Assembly: GCA_020852925.1 (NCBI GenBank)
Contig: JADYZU010000045.1
Location: forward strand, 1-35,191
DNA length: 35,191 bases
Source: Rubellimicrobium sp.
Lineage (GTDB): Bacteria; Pseudomonadota; Alphaproteobacteria; Rhodobacterales; Rhodobacteraceae
Direction of reading: 5' to 3'
Shown here: positions 1 through 8,219 of the stretch, in pieces
Layout: every line of letters begins with the position of its first letter
Position numbering within the stretch: position 1 is the stretch's first letter
Translations under genes and position numbers: made by a program
Notes under the pieces: generated by a model
The model's database searches: none
What the model saw: the letters and a program-made list of their open reading frames with translations, nothing else
What the model was told of the DNA's origin: nothing

Positions 1-1
1 G

Positions 2-352
2 ATGATCGCGTTTCCGGCAGGGACGAAGGTGTGGATCGCCGGTGGTGTCACGGACATGCGCTGCGGGATGAATTCGCTTGCGCTGAAGGTCCAGCAGGGG
101 CTCGGCCGCGATCCGCATGGCGGCGAGATATTCTGCTTTCGCGGGCGTAAGGCCGATATGGTGAAGCTTTTGTGGTTCGACGGGGTGGGCATGTCACTTT
201 ATGCCAAACGCCTCGAGGCCGGGAAATTTGTCTGGCCCTCCAGCGCCACCGGCGAGGCGGTTGCGATTTCGGCGGCGCAGCTGGGGTATCTTCTGGATGG
301 AATTGACTGGCGCAATCCGCGCTGGACCCAGAGGCCGAAAAAGATGGGCTGA
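2..352 (+). CDS. tnpB: IS66 family accessory protein TnpB
   Basis: This 116-residue protein matches IS66 TnpB (Orf2) over its whole length. It has the TDMRCGMNSLA segment near the N-terminus, then GRDPHGGEIFCFRGRK, then LLWFDGVGMSLYAKRLE, and ends with AAQLGYLLDGIDWRNP. TnpB is needed with TnpA for transposition of IS66 elements, although its biochemical role is not settled. The reading frame is open and of normal length, so the protein could still be made. Its usual partner tnpC follows 42 bases downstream but is broken. The usual upstream partner tnpA would lie beyond the left edge of the window. The start is the first ATG in the window; the family often begins with a similar Met-Ile, so this is probably the true start. 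Confidence 0.9.
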   Translation: MIAFPAGTKVWIAGGVTDMRCGMNSLALKVQQGLGRDPHGGEIFCFRGRKADMVKLLWFDGVGMSLYAKRLEAGKFVWPSSATGEAVAISAAQLGYLLDGIDWRNPRWTQRPKKMG

Positions 353-394
353 CGGGGATGAAGCGACTGTATTTGTTGGCTTTTACGCTGACGC

Positions 395-1327
395 ATGGCA
401 AAAGTCGCCATGTCTGATCCTGCTTTCGAAATCGAGAGGTTGCGTGCCGCGCTCGCCGCGGCGGAGGACCGCGCTTCGTCCGCGGAAGCCAAACTGGCAC
501 AGGCCCGCGCGGTGGTCTCGACCTCCGAGGCGATGATCGCGGGCCTCAAGCTCGAGATCGCACTGCTCAAGCTCGAGCAATATGGCCACAGCGCGGAACG
601 GACGGCGCGGCTGATCGACCAGCTGGAATTGCAACTGGAGGAGCTGGTGACCGACGCCGCCGAGGATGCGGCGCGGGCGGAAAAGACCACGAAGGTGGCG
701 GCTTTCGAGCGGCGCAAGCCCGTGAAGAAACCATTCCCCCAGCATCTGCCGCGTGAGCGGGTCGTGGTCCCGGCACAGACCTGCTGCACCTGCTGCGGAT
801 CGGACCGCATCGTGAAAATGGGCGAAGATGTCACCGAGACGCTGGAGGTGGTGCCGCGGCAATGGAAGGTGATCCAGACCGTCCGCGAAAAGTTCACCTG
901 CCGGGCCTGCGAGAAGATCAGCTAGCCGCCCGCGCCATTCCACCCGATCCCGCGGGGTTGGGCAGGCCCCAGCCTGTTGGCGATGATTGTCTTCGAAAAA
1001 TTCGGCCAGCATCAGCCTTTGAACCGCCAGGCCGAGCGGTATGCGCGGGAAGGCGTGGACCTCGGCCTCTCGACGATTGCCGACCAGGTCGGTGCCGTGA
1101 CCGATCTGCTGAAGCCGCTACATGATCTGATCGCGGCGCATGTCATGGTGGCCGAACGCCTGCATGGTGACGATACGACGGTGCCGCTGCTGGCCCGCGG
1201 CGGCACGAAGACGGCGCGTCTCTGGACCTATGTCCGCGACGATCGTCCCTTTGGGGGCGCGGCGCCGCCAGCGGTGGTGTTCCGCTTCTCGCGCGACCGG
1301 GGCGGGGAACACCCGGTTGCGCATTTG
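395..1327 (+). pseudogene. tnpC: IS66 transposase TnpC, nonsense-mutated and 3'-truncated
   Basis: The reading frame starts like an IS66 transposase. It has a Leu/Ala-rich coiled coil (about residues 5-95), then a zinc-finger-like part with CCTCCGSDR and CRACEKIS. At 923-925 an in-frame TAG stands where relatives usually have Gln (CAG). The same frame then continues with typical TnpC sequence: PPAPFHPIP, LLAMIVFEKFGQHQPLNRQAERY, and LHGDDTTVP, which holds the first Asp of the DDE triad. Similarity ends near GEHPVAHL at about 1327, so the remaining DDE residues and the right end of the element are missing. The ORF runs on through unrelated sequence into the tRNA gene. I read this as a dead transposase: one nonsense mutation plus a 3' deletion or rearrangement. 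The right terminal inverted repeat is not visible. Confidence 0.88.
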
Positions 1328-1376
1328 AAGGCAGTGTCCCGGGTGGTGGTGAACTGCTGCCATATCCGTGATTTAT

Positions 1377-1452
1377 TGGTGAGCCCGGCGCGATTCGAAC
1401 GCGCGACCAACTGATTAAAAGTCAGTTGCTCTACCGGCTGAGCTACGGGCCC
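1377..1452 (-). tRNA. tRNA-Lys (anticodon UUU)
   Basis: On the minus strand the sequence folds as a 76-base tRNA with the 3' CCA encoded. The acceptor stem GGGCCCG pairs with CGGGCTC (one G-U pair). The anticodon stem ACTGA/TCAGT encloses the loop CTTTTAA, giving anticodon UUU. The T-loop TTCGAAT is standard. A second lysine tRNA with anticodon CUU lies 79 bases upstream on the same strand. The 3' end lies about 50 bases from the broken IS66 transposase. Confidence 0.97.
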
Positions 1453-1463
1453 GCACCGCGCGC

Positions 1464-1492
1464 TGACTAGGGGAGGGCGGTGGACACGTCAA
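1464..1492 (-). promoter_or_regulatory. promoter of tRNA-Lys(UUU)
   Basis: On the minus strand TTGACG (1492-1487) and TAGTCA (1469-1464) are separated by 17 bases and lie just upstream of the mature tRNA 5' end at 1452. This is a good sigma-70-type promoter, so this tRNA can be transcribed independently of its neighbour. Confidence 0.65.
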
Positions 1493-1531
1493 CCGCAAAA
1501 CGAAGCCTGCGCAACGCCGGCGCGGGGAATG

Positions 1532-1607
<76 letters not shown>

Positions 1608-1618
1608 ACAAGAGCGGG

Positions 1619-1647
1619 CGGATAGACTGTGCCCGGTGCAAGGTCAA
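1619..1647 (-). promoter_or_regulatory. promoter of tRNA-Lys(CUU)
   Basis: On the minus strand TTGACC (1647-1642) and TATCCG (1624-1619) are separated by exactly 17 bases and end 11 bases before the tRNA 5' end at 1607. This is a strong-looking sigma-70-type promoter. Confidence 0.7.
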
Positions 1648-1701
1648 GGGGTTTTCCGCACGCATCTGGATTCGACCGCAGCCTTGGGTTATGGGCGGGG
1701 C

Positions 1702-2538
1702 ATGTCGCGTGATCCCGCTCCCCTGCTGCCGTTCATGAAGATGCACGGTCTTGGCAACGACTTTGTCGTGATCGACGCGCGCGCCGGCGCGCCGGTCCCC
1801 GATGCGCGGCTGGTCGCGGCGCTGGCGGACCGGCGCCTTGGCGTGGGATTCGATCAGCTTGCGGTGATCCACGGGGATGGGGCGGGCGCGGACCTGCGGC
1901 TCGAGTTCTGGAATGCCGATGGCAGCCGATCCTCGGCCTGCGGCAATGCCACCCGCTGCATCGCCCGTCACGAGATGGACCGGACCGGCAAGGCCGCGCT
2001 GACCATCGCCACCGCAGGCGGAACCCTTCGGGCCGAGGATGCCGGCGGCGGGCTGACGGCGGTGAACATGGGCAGGCCGCGCCTTGACTGGCGGGACATC
2101 CCGCTGGCGCGGGCGATGGATACGCTGTCCCTGCCGATCGAGGGCGCACCGGTGGCGACCGGCATGGGAAATCCGCATTGCACCTTCTTTGTCGAGGATG
2201 CGGGCGCGGTCGATCTGGCCGCTTTCGGGCCGGTGCATGAACATCACCCCCTGTTTCCCGAACGCACCAATGTGCAGGTGGTGCAGGTCACAGGCCCCGA
2301 TCACCTGCGGATGCGGGTGTGGGAAAGGGGGGCGGGCATCACCCCGGCTTCGGGGTCTTCGTCCTGCGCGGTCACGGTCGCGGCGGTGCGGCGGGGATTG
2401 ACCGGGCGCCGGGTGACGCTTGATTGCGACGGCGGGCGGCTCTGGCTTGACTGGCGCGAGGACGGGGTGTGGATGACCGGGCCGACCATGACGGTTTTCG
2501 CGGGGCAGATCTCGCGGCAGTTTCTGGAATCGCTGTGA
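1702..2538 (+). CDS. dapF: diaminopimelate epimerase
   Basis: DapF converts LL- to meso-diaminopimelate for lysine and peptidoglycan synthesis in the cytosol. The 278-residue product has the family landmarks: [13 protein letters not shown] (13-25), NADG with CGNATRC around the first catalytic Cys (Cys80), GNPHCTFF (157-163), ERTNVQ and WERGAGIT. The second catalytic Cys, normally in an ACG(S/T)GAC motif, is Ser217 here (ASGSSSCA); the later Cys of that motif (Cys222) is kept. The start at 1702 gives the normal family length. An in-frame ATG at 1735 is the alternative, and the frame is also open upstream to 1636. The stop overlaps the mtaB start by one base, which suggests translational coupling. 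Substitution of the active-site Cys is the one oddity; I think it may be common in this family of bacteria, but cannot check. Confidence 0.93.
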   Translation: MSRDPAPLLPFMKMHGLGNDFVVIDARAGAPVPDARLVAALADRRLGVGFDQLAVIHGDGAGADLRLEFWNADGSRSSACGNATRCIARHEMDRTGKAALTIATAGGTLRAEDAGGGLTAVNMGRPRLDWRDIPLARAMDTLSLPIEGAPVATGMGNPHCTFFVEDAGAVDLAAFGPVHEHHPLFPERTNVQVVQVTGPDHLRMRVWERGAGITPASGSSSCAVTVAAVRRGLTGRRVTLDCDGGRLWLDWREDGVWMTGPTMTVFAGQISRQFLESL

Positions 2539-3797
2539 TGGAGGGCAACGCGCCTGTGTTCTCGACCCTCGGCTGCCGGCTCAACGCCTGGGAGACCGAG
2601 GCGATGAAGGACATGGCGGCCGCCGCCGGTCTGCGCGATGCGGTCGTGGTCAACACCTGCGCCGTCACCGCCGAGGCCGTGCGCAAGGCCCGTCAGGAAA
2701 TCCGCCACCTGCGGCGCGACAACCCCGGTGCCACGATCGTCGTCACCGGCTGCGCCGCCCAGACCGAGGCCGCGATGTTCGCCGCCATGCCCGAGGTGAA
2801 CCACGTCATCGGCAACCGTGAAAAGATGGACCCCGCGACCTGGGCGGCCCTGGCCCCCGACCGGATCGCCGGCGCCGCGCAGGTGATGGTGGACGACATC
2901 ATGTCCGTGCGCGAGACTGCGGGCCATCTGATCGACGGTTTCGGCACCCGGACGCGCGCCTATGTGCAGGTCCAGAACGGCTGCGACCATCGCTGCACCT
3001 TCTGCATCATCCCCTATGCCCGCGGCAATTCGCGGTCGGTTCCGGCGCAGGTGGTGGTCGACCAGATCGCCCGTCTGGTCGAACGCGGCTATCGCGAGGT
3101 GGTGTTGACCGGGGTCGATCTGACCTCATGGGGGGCGGACCTGCCCGAGGGGCCGCGGCTGGGCGATCTGGTGCGGCGCATCCTGCGCATGGTGCCCGCG
3201 CTCGACAGGCTGCGCATCTCGTCGATCGACTCGATCGAGGCGGACGCGGCGCTGATGCAGGCGATCGAAGAGGAAAGCCGTCTGATGCCGCATCTGCACC
3301 TGTCGCTTCAGGCCGGCGACGACCTGATCCTGAAGCGGATGAAGCGCCGGCATCTGCGCGCCGATGCGATCCGCTTTTGCGAGGAGGTGCGGCGGTTGCG
3401 CCCGGACATGACCCTTGGCGCGGACATCATCGCCGGCTTTCCGACCGAGACCGAAGAGATGTTCGCCCGCTCTCTTGATCTGGTCGGGGAATGCGGGCTG
3501 AGTTTCCTGCATGTCTTTCCTTATTCGCCCCGTCGCGGCACACCTGCGGCGCGCATGCCGCAGGTGCCGGGCGCCGAGGTGCGCGAACGGGCGGCGCGGC
3601 TGCGGGCCGAAGGGGACGCGGCACTTGGCCTTCATCTGGCGGCGCAGGTCGGGCGCAGCCATCGCGTGCTGATGGAAAATCCGCGCATGGGCCGCACCGA
3701 ACAGTTCAACGAGGTCCGGTTCGACACCGATCAACCCGAGGACCGCATTTTCGGCGTGACGATCAAGGGTCAGGACGGCCGCGCCCTGCGGGCCTGA
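2538..3797 (+). CDS. mtaB: tRNA t6A37 methylthiotransferase MtaB
   Basis: This radical-SAM methylthiotransferase adds a methylthio group to t6A37 of tRNAs that read ANN codons. The N-terminal UPF0004 domain shows its three cluster-binding cysteines: Cys13 (LGCRLN), Cys41 (NTCAVT) and Cys72 (TGCAAQ). The radical-SAM motif CDHRCTFC supplies Cys149, Cys153 and Cys156. The segment HLHLSLQAGDDLILKRMKRRH is typical of MtaB, where MiaB and RimO differ. A C-terminal TRAM-like part follows. The length of 419 residues is normal. The ATG at 2538 overlaps the dapF TGA; an upstream in-frame start at 2469 lies inside dapF and would add a non-conserved extension. It is probably co-transcribed with dapF. Confidence 0.93.
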   Translation: MEGNAPVFSTLGCRLNAWETEAMKDMAAAAGLRDAVVVNTCAVTAEAVRKARQEIRHLRRDNPGATIVVTGCAAQTEAAMFAAMPEVNHVIGNREKMDPATWAALAPDRIAGAAQVMVDDIMSVRETAGHLIDGFGTRTRAYVQVQNGCDHRCTFCIIPYARGNSRSVPAQVVVDQIARLVERGYREVVLTGVDLTSWGADLPEGPRLGDLVRRILRMVPALDRLRISSIDSIEADAALMQAIEEESRLMPHLHLSLQAGDDLILKRMKRRHLRADAIRFCEEVRRLRPDMTLGADIIAGFPTETEEMFARSLDLVGECGLSFLHVFPYSPRRGTPAARMPQVPGAEVRERAARLRAEGDAALGLHLAAQVGRSHRVLMENPRMGRTEQFNEVRFDTDQPEDRIFGVTIKGQDGRALRA

Positions 3798-3901
3798 TGT
3801 GCGGCGGCCGGCCGGTTTCAAGGCGGACGGTGCTGCGCGCTTGCCCCGGCGGCGCGGTTCGCTAGGGTCCGCGCCGGTGCCGGACGGAAGTGGAGGTTCC
3901 G

Positions 3902-4504
3902 ATGAAGCTCATCATGTCGCCGCTCTCGCCCTATGCGCGCAAGGTCCGTGTCCTGATTCGCGAGGCCGGCCAGGGCGAGGAGATCGAGGAGGTCGCGGTC
4001 TCGACTTCGGCCCTTGCAACCGATCCGCAGGTGAAGGCCAGTCACCCGACCGGCCGCATCCCCGTTCTCCTGCGCGAGGGGGCGCGACCGCTGCACGACA
4101 GTCGGGTCATCACCCGCTATCTCGATGAACTGTGGGGCGCAGGGCTTTATCCATCGGATCGGCTGTGGGAGGTGCTCACGCTCGAGGCCACTGCCGAGGG
4201 GGTGGTGGATTCGGCGCTGGTCATGGCCTACGAGATGCGGTTGCGCCCGGCCGAACTCCAGTGGCAGGACTGGCTTGACGCGCATTGGGCCAAGATCGCC
4301 AACGCCCTTGACCAGCTCGAACACGAGGCGGGCAGCCTCCTGGCGCAGCCGATCGACATGGGACAGATCGCGCTGGGCGTGGCGCTGGGCTATCTCGACC
4401 TGCGGTTTGCGGCGCGCGACTGGCGGCGTGACCGGCCGCATCTGGACGAGTGGTTCGACACTTTCGGCGCCCGCGCCTCGATGGTGGCGACCAGACCGGC
4501 CTGA
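3902..4504 (+). CDS. glutathione S-transferase family protein
   Basis: This 200-residue protein has the thioredoxin-like N-terminal domain of glutathione transferases: MKLIMSPLSPYARKVRV with a Ser/Pro-rich active-site region (about residues 6-11), then the cis-Pro segment GRIPVLL, then the glutathione-binding DSRVITRYLDE. An all-helical C-terminal domain follows (about 85-200). Such proteins conjugate or reduce small electrophiles with glutathione in the cytosol; the substrate cannot be told from sequence. The ATG at 3902 is preceded by GGAGG at a spacing of six bases. A longer start at 3890 would include that Shine-Dalgarno in the coding region and is less likely. It stands alone between mtaB and the petABC leader. 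Confidence 0.88.
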   Translation: MKLIMSPLSPYARKVRVLIREAGQGEEIEEVAVSTSALATDPQVKASHPTGRIPVLLREGARPLHDSRVITRYLDELWGAGLYPSDRLWEVLTLEATAEGVVDSALVMAYEMRLRPAELQWQDWLDAHWAKIANALDQLEHEAGSLLAQPIDMGQIALGVALGYLDLRFAARDWRRDRPHLDEWFDTFGARASMVATRPA

Positions 4505-4698
4505 ACCGGGTCGCGGCGTGTCCCTTCATGTGTCCTTCGTGACGCTCATGCCGTGTTTTGGTCCGATTCCATGCCGGTCAAAGCTGGACGTGCCCGGTCG
4601 AGGTGGCTAAAGGTCGGCTGAACCGACCGGCGGATAGCCGCCGGCGCGGCAATGCCGTGGCCCGTCGGGGCCCCCGTCAGCGAATCGGAGAACGACCC
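4505..4698 (+). other. leader region of petABC with hairpins
   Basis: This 194-base gap precedes the bc1 operon. It contains two adjacent small stem-loops: GGTCGG/CCGACC (4612-4628) and GGCGG/CCGCC (4629-4642). I see no convincing sigma-70 pair; CTGGAC and CTAAAG 17 bases apart near 4584-4612 are at best weak. The promoter must lie here or within the upstream gene, and could belong to another sigma factor or depend on an activator. Confidence 0.35.
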
Positions 4699-5262
4699 GT
4701 GTCACACGCAGAAGATCCCCAGGGCAACCGCCGCGACTTCCTTTATTACGCGACCGGCAGCGCGGCGGTTGTGGCGACGGGGGCGGCGGTGTGGCCGCTC
4801 GTGAACCAGATGAATGCCTCGTCGGATGTGCGTGCGCTGGCCTCGATCCGGGTCGATGTGTCGTCGGTCGAGCCGGGCACGCAACTGACGGTACTGTGGC
4901 AGGGCAAGCCGGTGTTCATCCGCTCGCGCACCGAGGAAGAGATCGCCACCGCCCGCGACACCCCGGTTGCCGATCTGCCCGACCAGATGTCGCGCAACGA
5001 CAACCTCGCCAATCCGGCCGCCGATGCCAGCGACCAGAACCGCGCCCTGTCCGAGGACGGGGTCTGGCTGGTGCAGATGGGGGTCTGCACGCATCTGGGC
5101 TGCGTTCCCCTTGGGGAATCGGGCGATTTCGGGGGCTGGTACTGCCCCTGCCACGGGTCGCACTACGACACGTCGGGCCGCATCCGCAAAGGGCCGGCGC
5201 CGCAGAACCTGCACATTCCCGTCGCCGCCTTCATCGACGACACCACCATCGAGCTTGGCTGA
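4699..5262 (+). CDS. petA: ubiquinol-cytochrome c reductase, Rieske iron-sulfur subunit
   Basis: The Rieske protein carries electrons from ubiquinol to cytochrome c1 in the bc1 complex, on the periplasmic face of the inner membrane. The 187-residue product begins [20 protein letters not shown], very like Rhodobacter PetA. It has a twin-arginine pair (Arg11-Arg12) ahead of the membrane anchor (about residues 15-35), which fits Tat export with the anchor retained. The 2Fe-2S motifs are CTHLGC (Cys130, His132, Cys135) and CPCHGSH (Cys149, Cys151, His152): ligands Cys130, His132, Cys149 and His152, with the Cys135-Cys151 disulfide. The start is GTG at 4699 with GGAG eight bases upstream. It is the first gene of petABC, 12 bases before petB. 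Confidence 0.97.
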   Translation: MSHAEDPQGNRRDFLYYATGSAAVVATGAAVWPLVNQMNASSDVRALASIRVDVSSVEPGTQLTVLWQGKPVFIRSRTEEEIATARDTPVADLPDQMSRNDNLANPAADASDQNRALSEDGVWLVQMGVCTHLGCVPLGESGDFGGWYCPCHGSHYDTSGRIRKGPAPQNLHIPVAAFIDDTTIELG

Positions 5263-5274
5263 GGAAAGATCCGA

Positions 5275-6588
5275 ATGTCCGGTATCCCCCACGACCATTA
5301 CGAGCCCAGGACGCGGATCGAGAAGTGGCTTGACCGCCGCCTGCCGGTCATCTCGCTCCTTTATGACACGCTGATGATCCCCACACCCAGGAACCTGAAC
5401 TGGTGGTGGATCTGGGGCATCGTCCTCGTCTTTGCTCTGGTGCTCCAGATCGCGACCGGCGTCGTGCTGGTCATGCATTATGTCCCGCATGTCGACATGG
5501 CCTTCGCCTCGGTCGAACATATCATGCGCGACGTGAATTCGGGGCACATGATCCGGTATTTCCACGCGAACGGCGCTTCGCTGTTCTTCGTGGCGGTCTA
5601 TCTGCACATCTTCCGCGGCCTCTTCTACGGCAGCTACAAGGCCCCGCGCGAAGTGACCTGGATCATCGGCATGCTCATCTATCTCGTGATGATGACGACC
5701 GGTTTTCTGGGCTATGTCCTGCCCTGGGGGCAGATGTCGTTCCACGGCACCGCGGTGATCACCGGCCTGTTCGGTGCGATCCCGCTGGTGGGCGAATCGA
5801 TCCAGTCCTGGCTCCTCGGCGCGGGGGCGGTGGGGCAGCCGGCGCTGAACCGGTTCTTCTCGCTGCATTATCTGCTGCCGTTCCTTCTGCTTGGTCTGGT
5901 GATCGTGCACGTCTGGGCCTTTCACACGACCGGCAACAACAACCCGACCGGGGTCGAGGTGCGCCGCTCCTCGCGCGAGGAGGCCGACCGCGACACCCTG
6001 CCGTTCTGGCCCTATTTCGTCATCAAGGATCTCTTCGCGCTGGTCGTGATCCTGGTGGCGTTCGTGGCCGTTGTCGGCTTCATGCCGAACTTCCTTGGCC
6101 ATCCTGACAACTATGTCATGGCCAACCCGCTGGCCACGCCGTCGCATATCGTGCCGGAGTGGTATTTCCTGCCCTTCTACGCGATCCTGCGCGCCTTCAC
6201 CGCCGATGTCTGGGCGGTGCAGTTCGTGCACTGGATCTCCTTCGGCATCATCGACGCCAAGTTCTTTGGCGTGCTCGCCATGTTCGGGGCGATCCTCGTG
6301 CTGGCGCTGACGCCCTGGCTCGATACGTCGATGGTGCGCTCGGGGCGGTTCCGGCCGATGTTCAAATGGTGGTTCGCGCTGCTGTGCGTGGATTTCATCG
6401 TGCTGATGTGGGTCGGCGCGCAGGGGACGACCTTTCCCTATGACTGGATCTCGCTCATCGCCGCGACTTACTGGTTCGCCTTCTTCCTCATCATCCTGCC
6501 GATCCTCGGCGTGATCGAGAAGCCGCTGGCGCCGCCCGCCACGATCGAGGAAGACTTTGACGCCCATTACGGCAAACCGGCCAAGTGA
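5275..6588 (+). CDS. petB: ubiquinol-cytochrome c reductase, cytochrome b
   Basis: Cytochrome b is the membrane core of the bc1 complex, holding two b hemes and the Qo and Qi quinone sites. The 437 residues equal the usual length of Rhodobacter PetB. Visible landmarks are NWWWIWG near the first helix, the helix B and D histidines in [20 protein letters not shown] and [22 protein letters not shown], and the [10 protein letters not shown] stretch. The Qo-site PEWYF motif lies in [18 protein letters not shown]. About eight membrane helices are evident. The ATG at 5275 follows GAGGAAAG. The gene lies between petA and petC in one operon and is followed 20 bases later by the petC start. Confidence 0.98.
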   Translation: MSGIPHDHYEPRTRIEKWLDRRLPVISLLYDTLMIPTPRNLNWWWIWGIVLVFALVLQIATGVVLVMHYVPHVDMAFASVEHIMRDVNSGHMIRYFHANGASLFFVAVYLHIFRGLFYGSYKAPREVTWIIGMLIYLVMMTTGFLGYVLPWGQMSFHGTAVITGLFGAIPLVGESIQSWLLGAGAVGQPALNRFFSLHYLLPFLLLGLVIVHVWAFHTTGNNNPTGVEVRRSSREEADRDTLPFWPYFVIKDLFALVVILVAFVAVVGFMPNFLGHPDNYVMANPLATPSHIVPEWYFLPFYAILRAFTADVWAVQFVHWISFGIIDAKFFGVLAMFGAILVLALTPWLDTSMVRSGRFRPMFKWWFALLCVDFIVLMWVGAQGTTFPYDWISLIAATYWFAFFLIILPILGVIEKPLAPPATIEEDFDAHYGKPAK

Positions 6589-6608
6589 CTGGAAAGGGAA
6601 TGACCAGG

Positions 6609-7451
6609 ATGTTCCGCAAGCTTGCCCTTTCCGCCGTTGCTGCGCTGGCGCTCTCGACCGGCGGGGCCATGGCCGCCGGCGAGGCAGAGATCACCGACTA
6701 CGCCTTCTCGTTCGAGGGGCCGTTCGGCAGCTATGACACGGTCCAGCTTCAGCGCGGGCTGAAGGTGTTCACCGAGGTCTGTTCCGCCTGTCACGGACTG
6801 AACTTCGTCGCCTATCGCACCCTGTCCGACGAAGGGGGGCCGATGCTCCCCGAGGAACAGATGCGCGCCTATGCCGCCCAGTACGAAGTCGAGACCGCCG
6901 CAGGCGATTTCGTGCCCGCGACCCCGGCCGACCATTTCGGCACTTCGGGCATGGAGAATGCCCCGGACCTGAGCCTGATCGCCAAGGCCCGCGCCGGATT
7001 CCATGGGCCCTATGGCACCGGGCTTGCACAGCTTTTCCGCGGGATGGGCGGGCCGGAATACATCGCCTCGCTTCTGGCGGGTTATGCGCCCGAACCCGAT
7101 TGCGCCCCGGACGGCATCGCGGGTCTCTACTATAACACCGCCTTCGCGAACGGCGCCTTTGCCGAAAGCTGCGTTGACGAGAACGGCCACCACATGGTCC
7201 CCGGAAGCTGGATCGCCATGCCGCAGCCGCTCTATGGCGAGGATGTTGTCTTTGACGACGGCCATGTGAACGATCTTGAATCCGAGGCGCAGGACGTGGC
7301 GGCCTTCCTGATGTGGGCGGCCGAGCCCCATCTTGACGCGCGCAAGCATGCGGGCCTTCTCGGGGTGCTGTTCCTGACGCTGCTGGCGGTGCTGCTCTAT
7401 CTCACGAACAAGCGGCTCTGGGCCCCGCACAAGAACCGCGCTCGCGACTGA
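6609..7451 (+). CDS. petC: ubiquinol-cytochrome c reductase, cytochrome c1
   Basis: Cytochrome c1 passes electrons from the Rieske protein to a soluble or membrane cytochrome c. The 280-residue precursor has a signal peptide (1-22, ending AMA) and a single covalent heme motif CSACH (Cys58, Cys61, His62). The candidate axial Met lies in SWIAMPQPL. A C-terminal membrane anchor (LLGVLFLTLLAVLLYL) is followed by NKRLWAPHK, as in Rhodobacter. I place the start at 6609, which gives a normal short signal peptide with AAGGGA upstream; ATG at 6600 is possible and adds three residues. It is the last gene of petABC and is followed by a clear terminator. Confidence 0.96.
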   Translation: MFRKLALSAVAALALSTGGAMAAGEAEITDYAFSFEGPFGSYDTVQLQRGLKVFTEVCSACHGLNFVAYRTLSDEGGPMLPEEQMRAYAAQYEVETAAGDFVPATPADHFGTSGMENAPDLSLIAKARAGFHGPYGTGLAQLFRGMGGPEYIASLLAGYAPEPDCAPDGIAGLYYNTAFANGAFAESCVDENGHHMVPGSWIAMPQPLYGEDVVFDDGHVNDLESEAQDVAAFLMWAAEPHLDARKHAGLLGVLFLTLLAVLLYLTNKRLWAPHKNRARD

Positions 7452-7472
7452 CGCGGGCGCAGCCTGACAGAG

Positions 7473-7510
7473 GGGGGCGTGGGCCGCGATGCCCGCGCCC
7501 CCTTTCCTTT
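7473..7510 (+). terminator. Rho-independent terminator after petC
   Basis: A 12-pair stem (GGGGGCGTGGGC against GCCCGCGCCCCC, with one T-G wobble) closes a six-base loop and is followed by TTTCCTTT. It lies 21 bases past the petC stop and directly before the end of the convergent thiQ, so it may also help end thi transcripts. Confidence 0.8.
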
Positions 7511-8219
7511 ACCGGGGCATCCGCGCGTGGCCGAGGTATTCGGCCAGGGGCCCGGCGGGATCGTCGAGGATCGCCACCGGATGCGGTCCCGTGGCCCGGC
7601 CCCCGATCACGGTGACGATGCCATCCGCGACCGCGCGCGCTTCTTGCGGGTCATGCGTCACCATGAGGACGGTGCGCCCCGCCCGCCGCAGATGCCCGGC
7701 GGCAAGGCGCAGCATCTCGTCCTTCTGGCCGGGGCCGAGCGCGGCAAAGGGCTCGTCCAGCAGGACCACCGGCCGATCCTGCAACAACACCCGCGCAAGG
7801 GCGGCGCGGCTGAGTTGCCCGCCCGAAAGCTGACCGGGCATCCGTTCCCCGAACCCCGCCAGCCCGACCGCCCCGAGGGCGTCCGCGATCCGCGCTTTCT
7901 GCGGGGCATCCGGACGCCGCGACGGATCGAGGGCAAGCGCCAGATTGCGCGTCACATCCAGATGCGGGAACAGGTTCGAATCCTGAAACAGCACCGCCAC
8001 CGGCCGCTCCCACGGCGCAAGGGCGCCGATTTCGTGCCCCTGCCACAGGATGCGCCCGCGTCCCGGCGGGGCGAATCCGGCGATTGCCGACAAGAGCGAG
8101 GATTTCCCCGCGCCACTCGGCCCGATCACGGCGATGACGCTGCCTTCGGTCACCGTGAAGTCGGCGCAGAGCGTGAAATCGCCCCAGGTCAGGTCCAGTC
8201 CTTCAAGAGTCAGGCCCAT
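7509..8219 (-). CDS. thiQ: thiamine ABC transporter, ATP-binding protein
   Basis: ThiQ is the ATPase of the ThiBPQ importer for thiamine and thiamine phosphates, on the cytoplasmic side of the inner membrane. The 236 residues contain Walker A GPSGAGKSS (about 33-41), Q-loop FQDSNLF, signature LSGGQLSRAALARVL, Walker B VVLLDEPFAALG and the switch His in VTHDPQEA. It is the last gene of thiB-thiP-thiQ and its start overlaps the end of thiP by 17 bases, indicating coupling. Assignment rests on the gene order and on the TPP riboswitch upstream of thiB. The C-terminus is short, as in ThiQ, without the extra regulatory domain of many larger importer ATPases. Confidence 0.93.
   Translation of the reverse strand: MGLTLEGLDLTWGDFTLCADFTVTEGSVIAVIGPSGAGKSSLLSAIAGFAPPGRGRILWQGHEIGALAPWERPVAVLFQDSNLFPHLDVTRNLALALDPSRRPDAPQKARIADALGAVGLAGFGERMPGQLSGGQLSRAALARVLLQDRPVVLLDEPFAALGPGQKDEMLRLAAGHLRRAGRTVLMVTHDPQEARAVADGIVTVIGGRATGPHPVAILDDPAGPLAEYLGHARMPR

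Noticed and set aside
2469..2537. Longer start for mtaB at 2469
   Set aside because: It lies wholly inside dapF in another frame, and the ATG at 2538 gives a protein that starts just before the first conserved motif.
4702..6567. A 621-codon open frame on the minus strand
   Set aside because: It runs antisense through petA and petB and has a typical charged, repetitive shadow composition.
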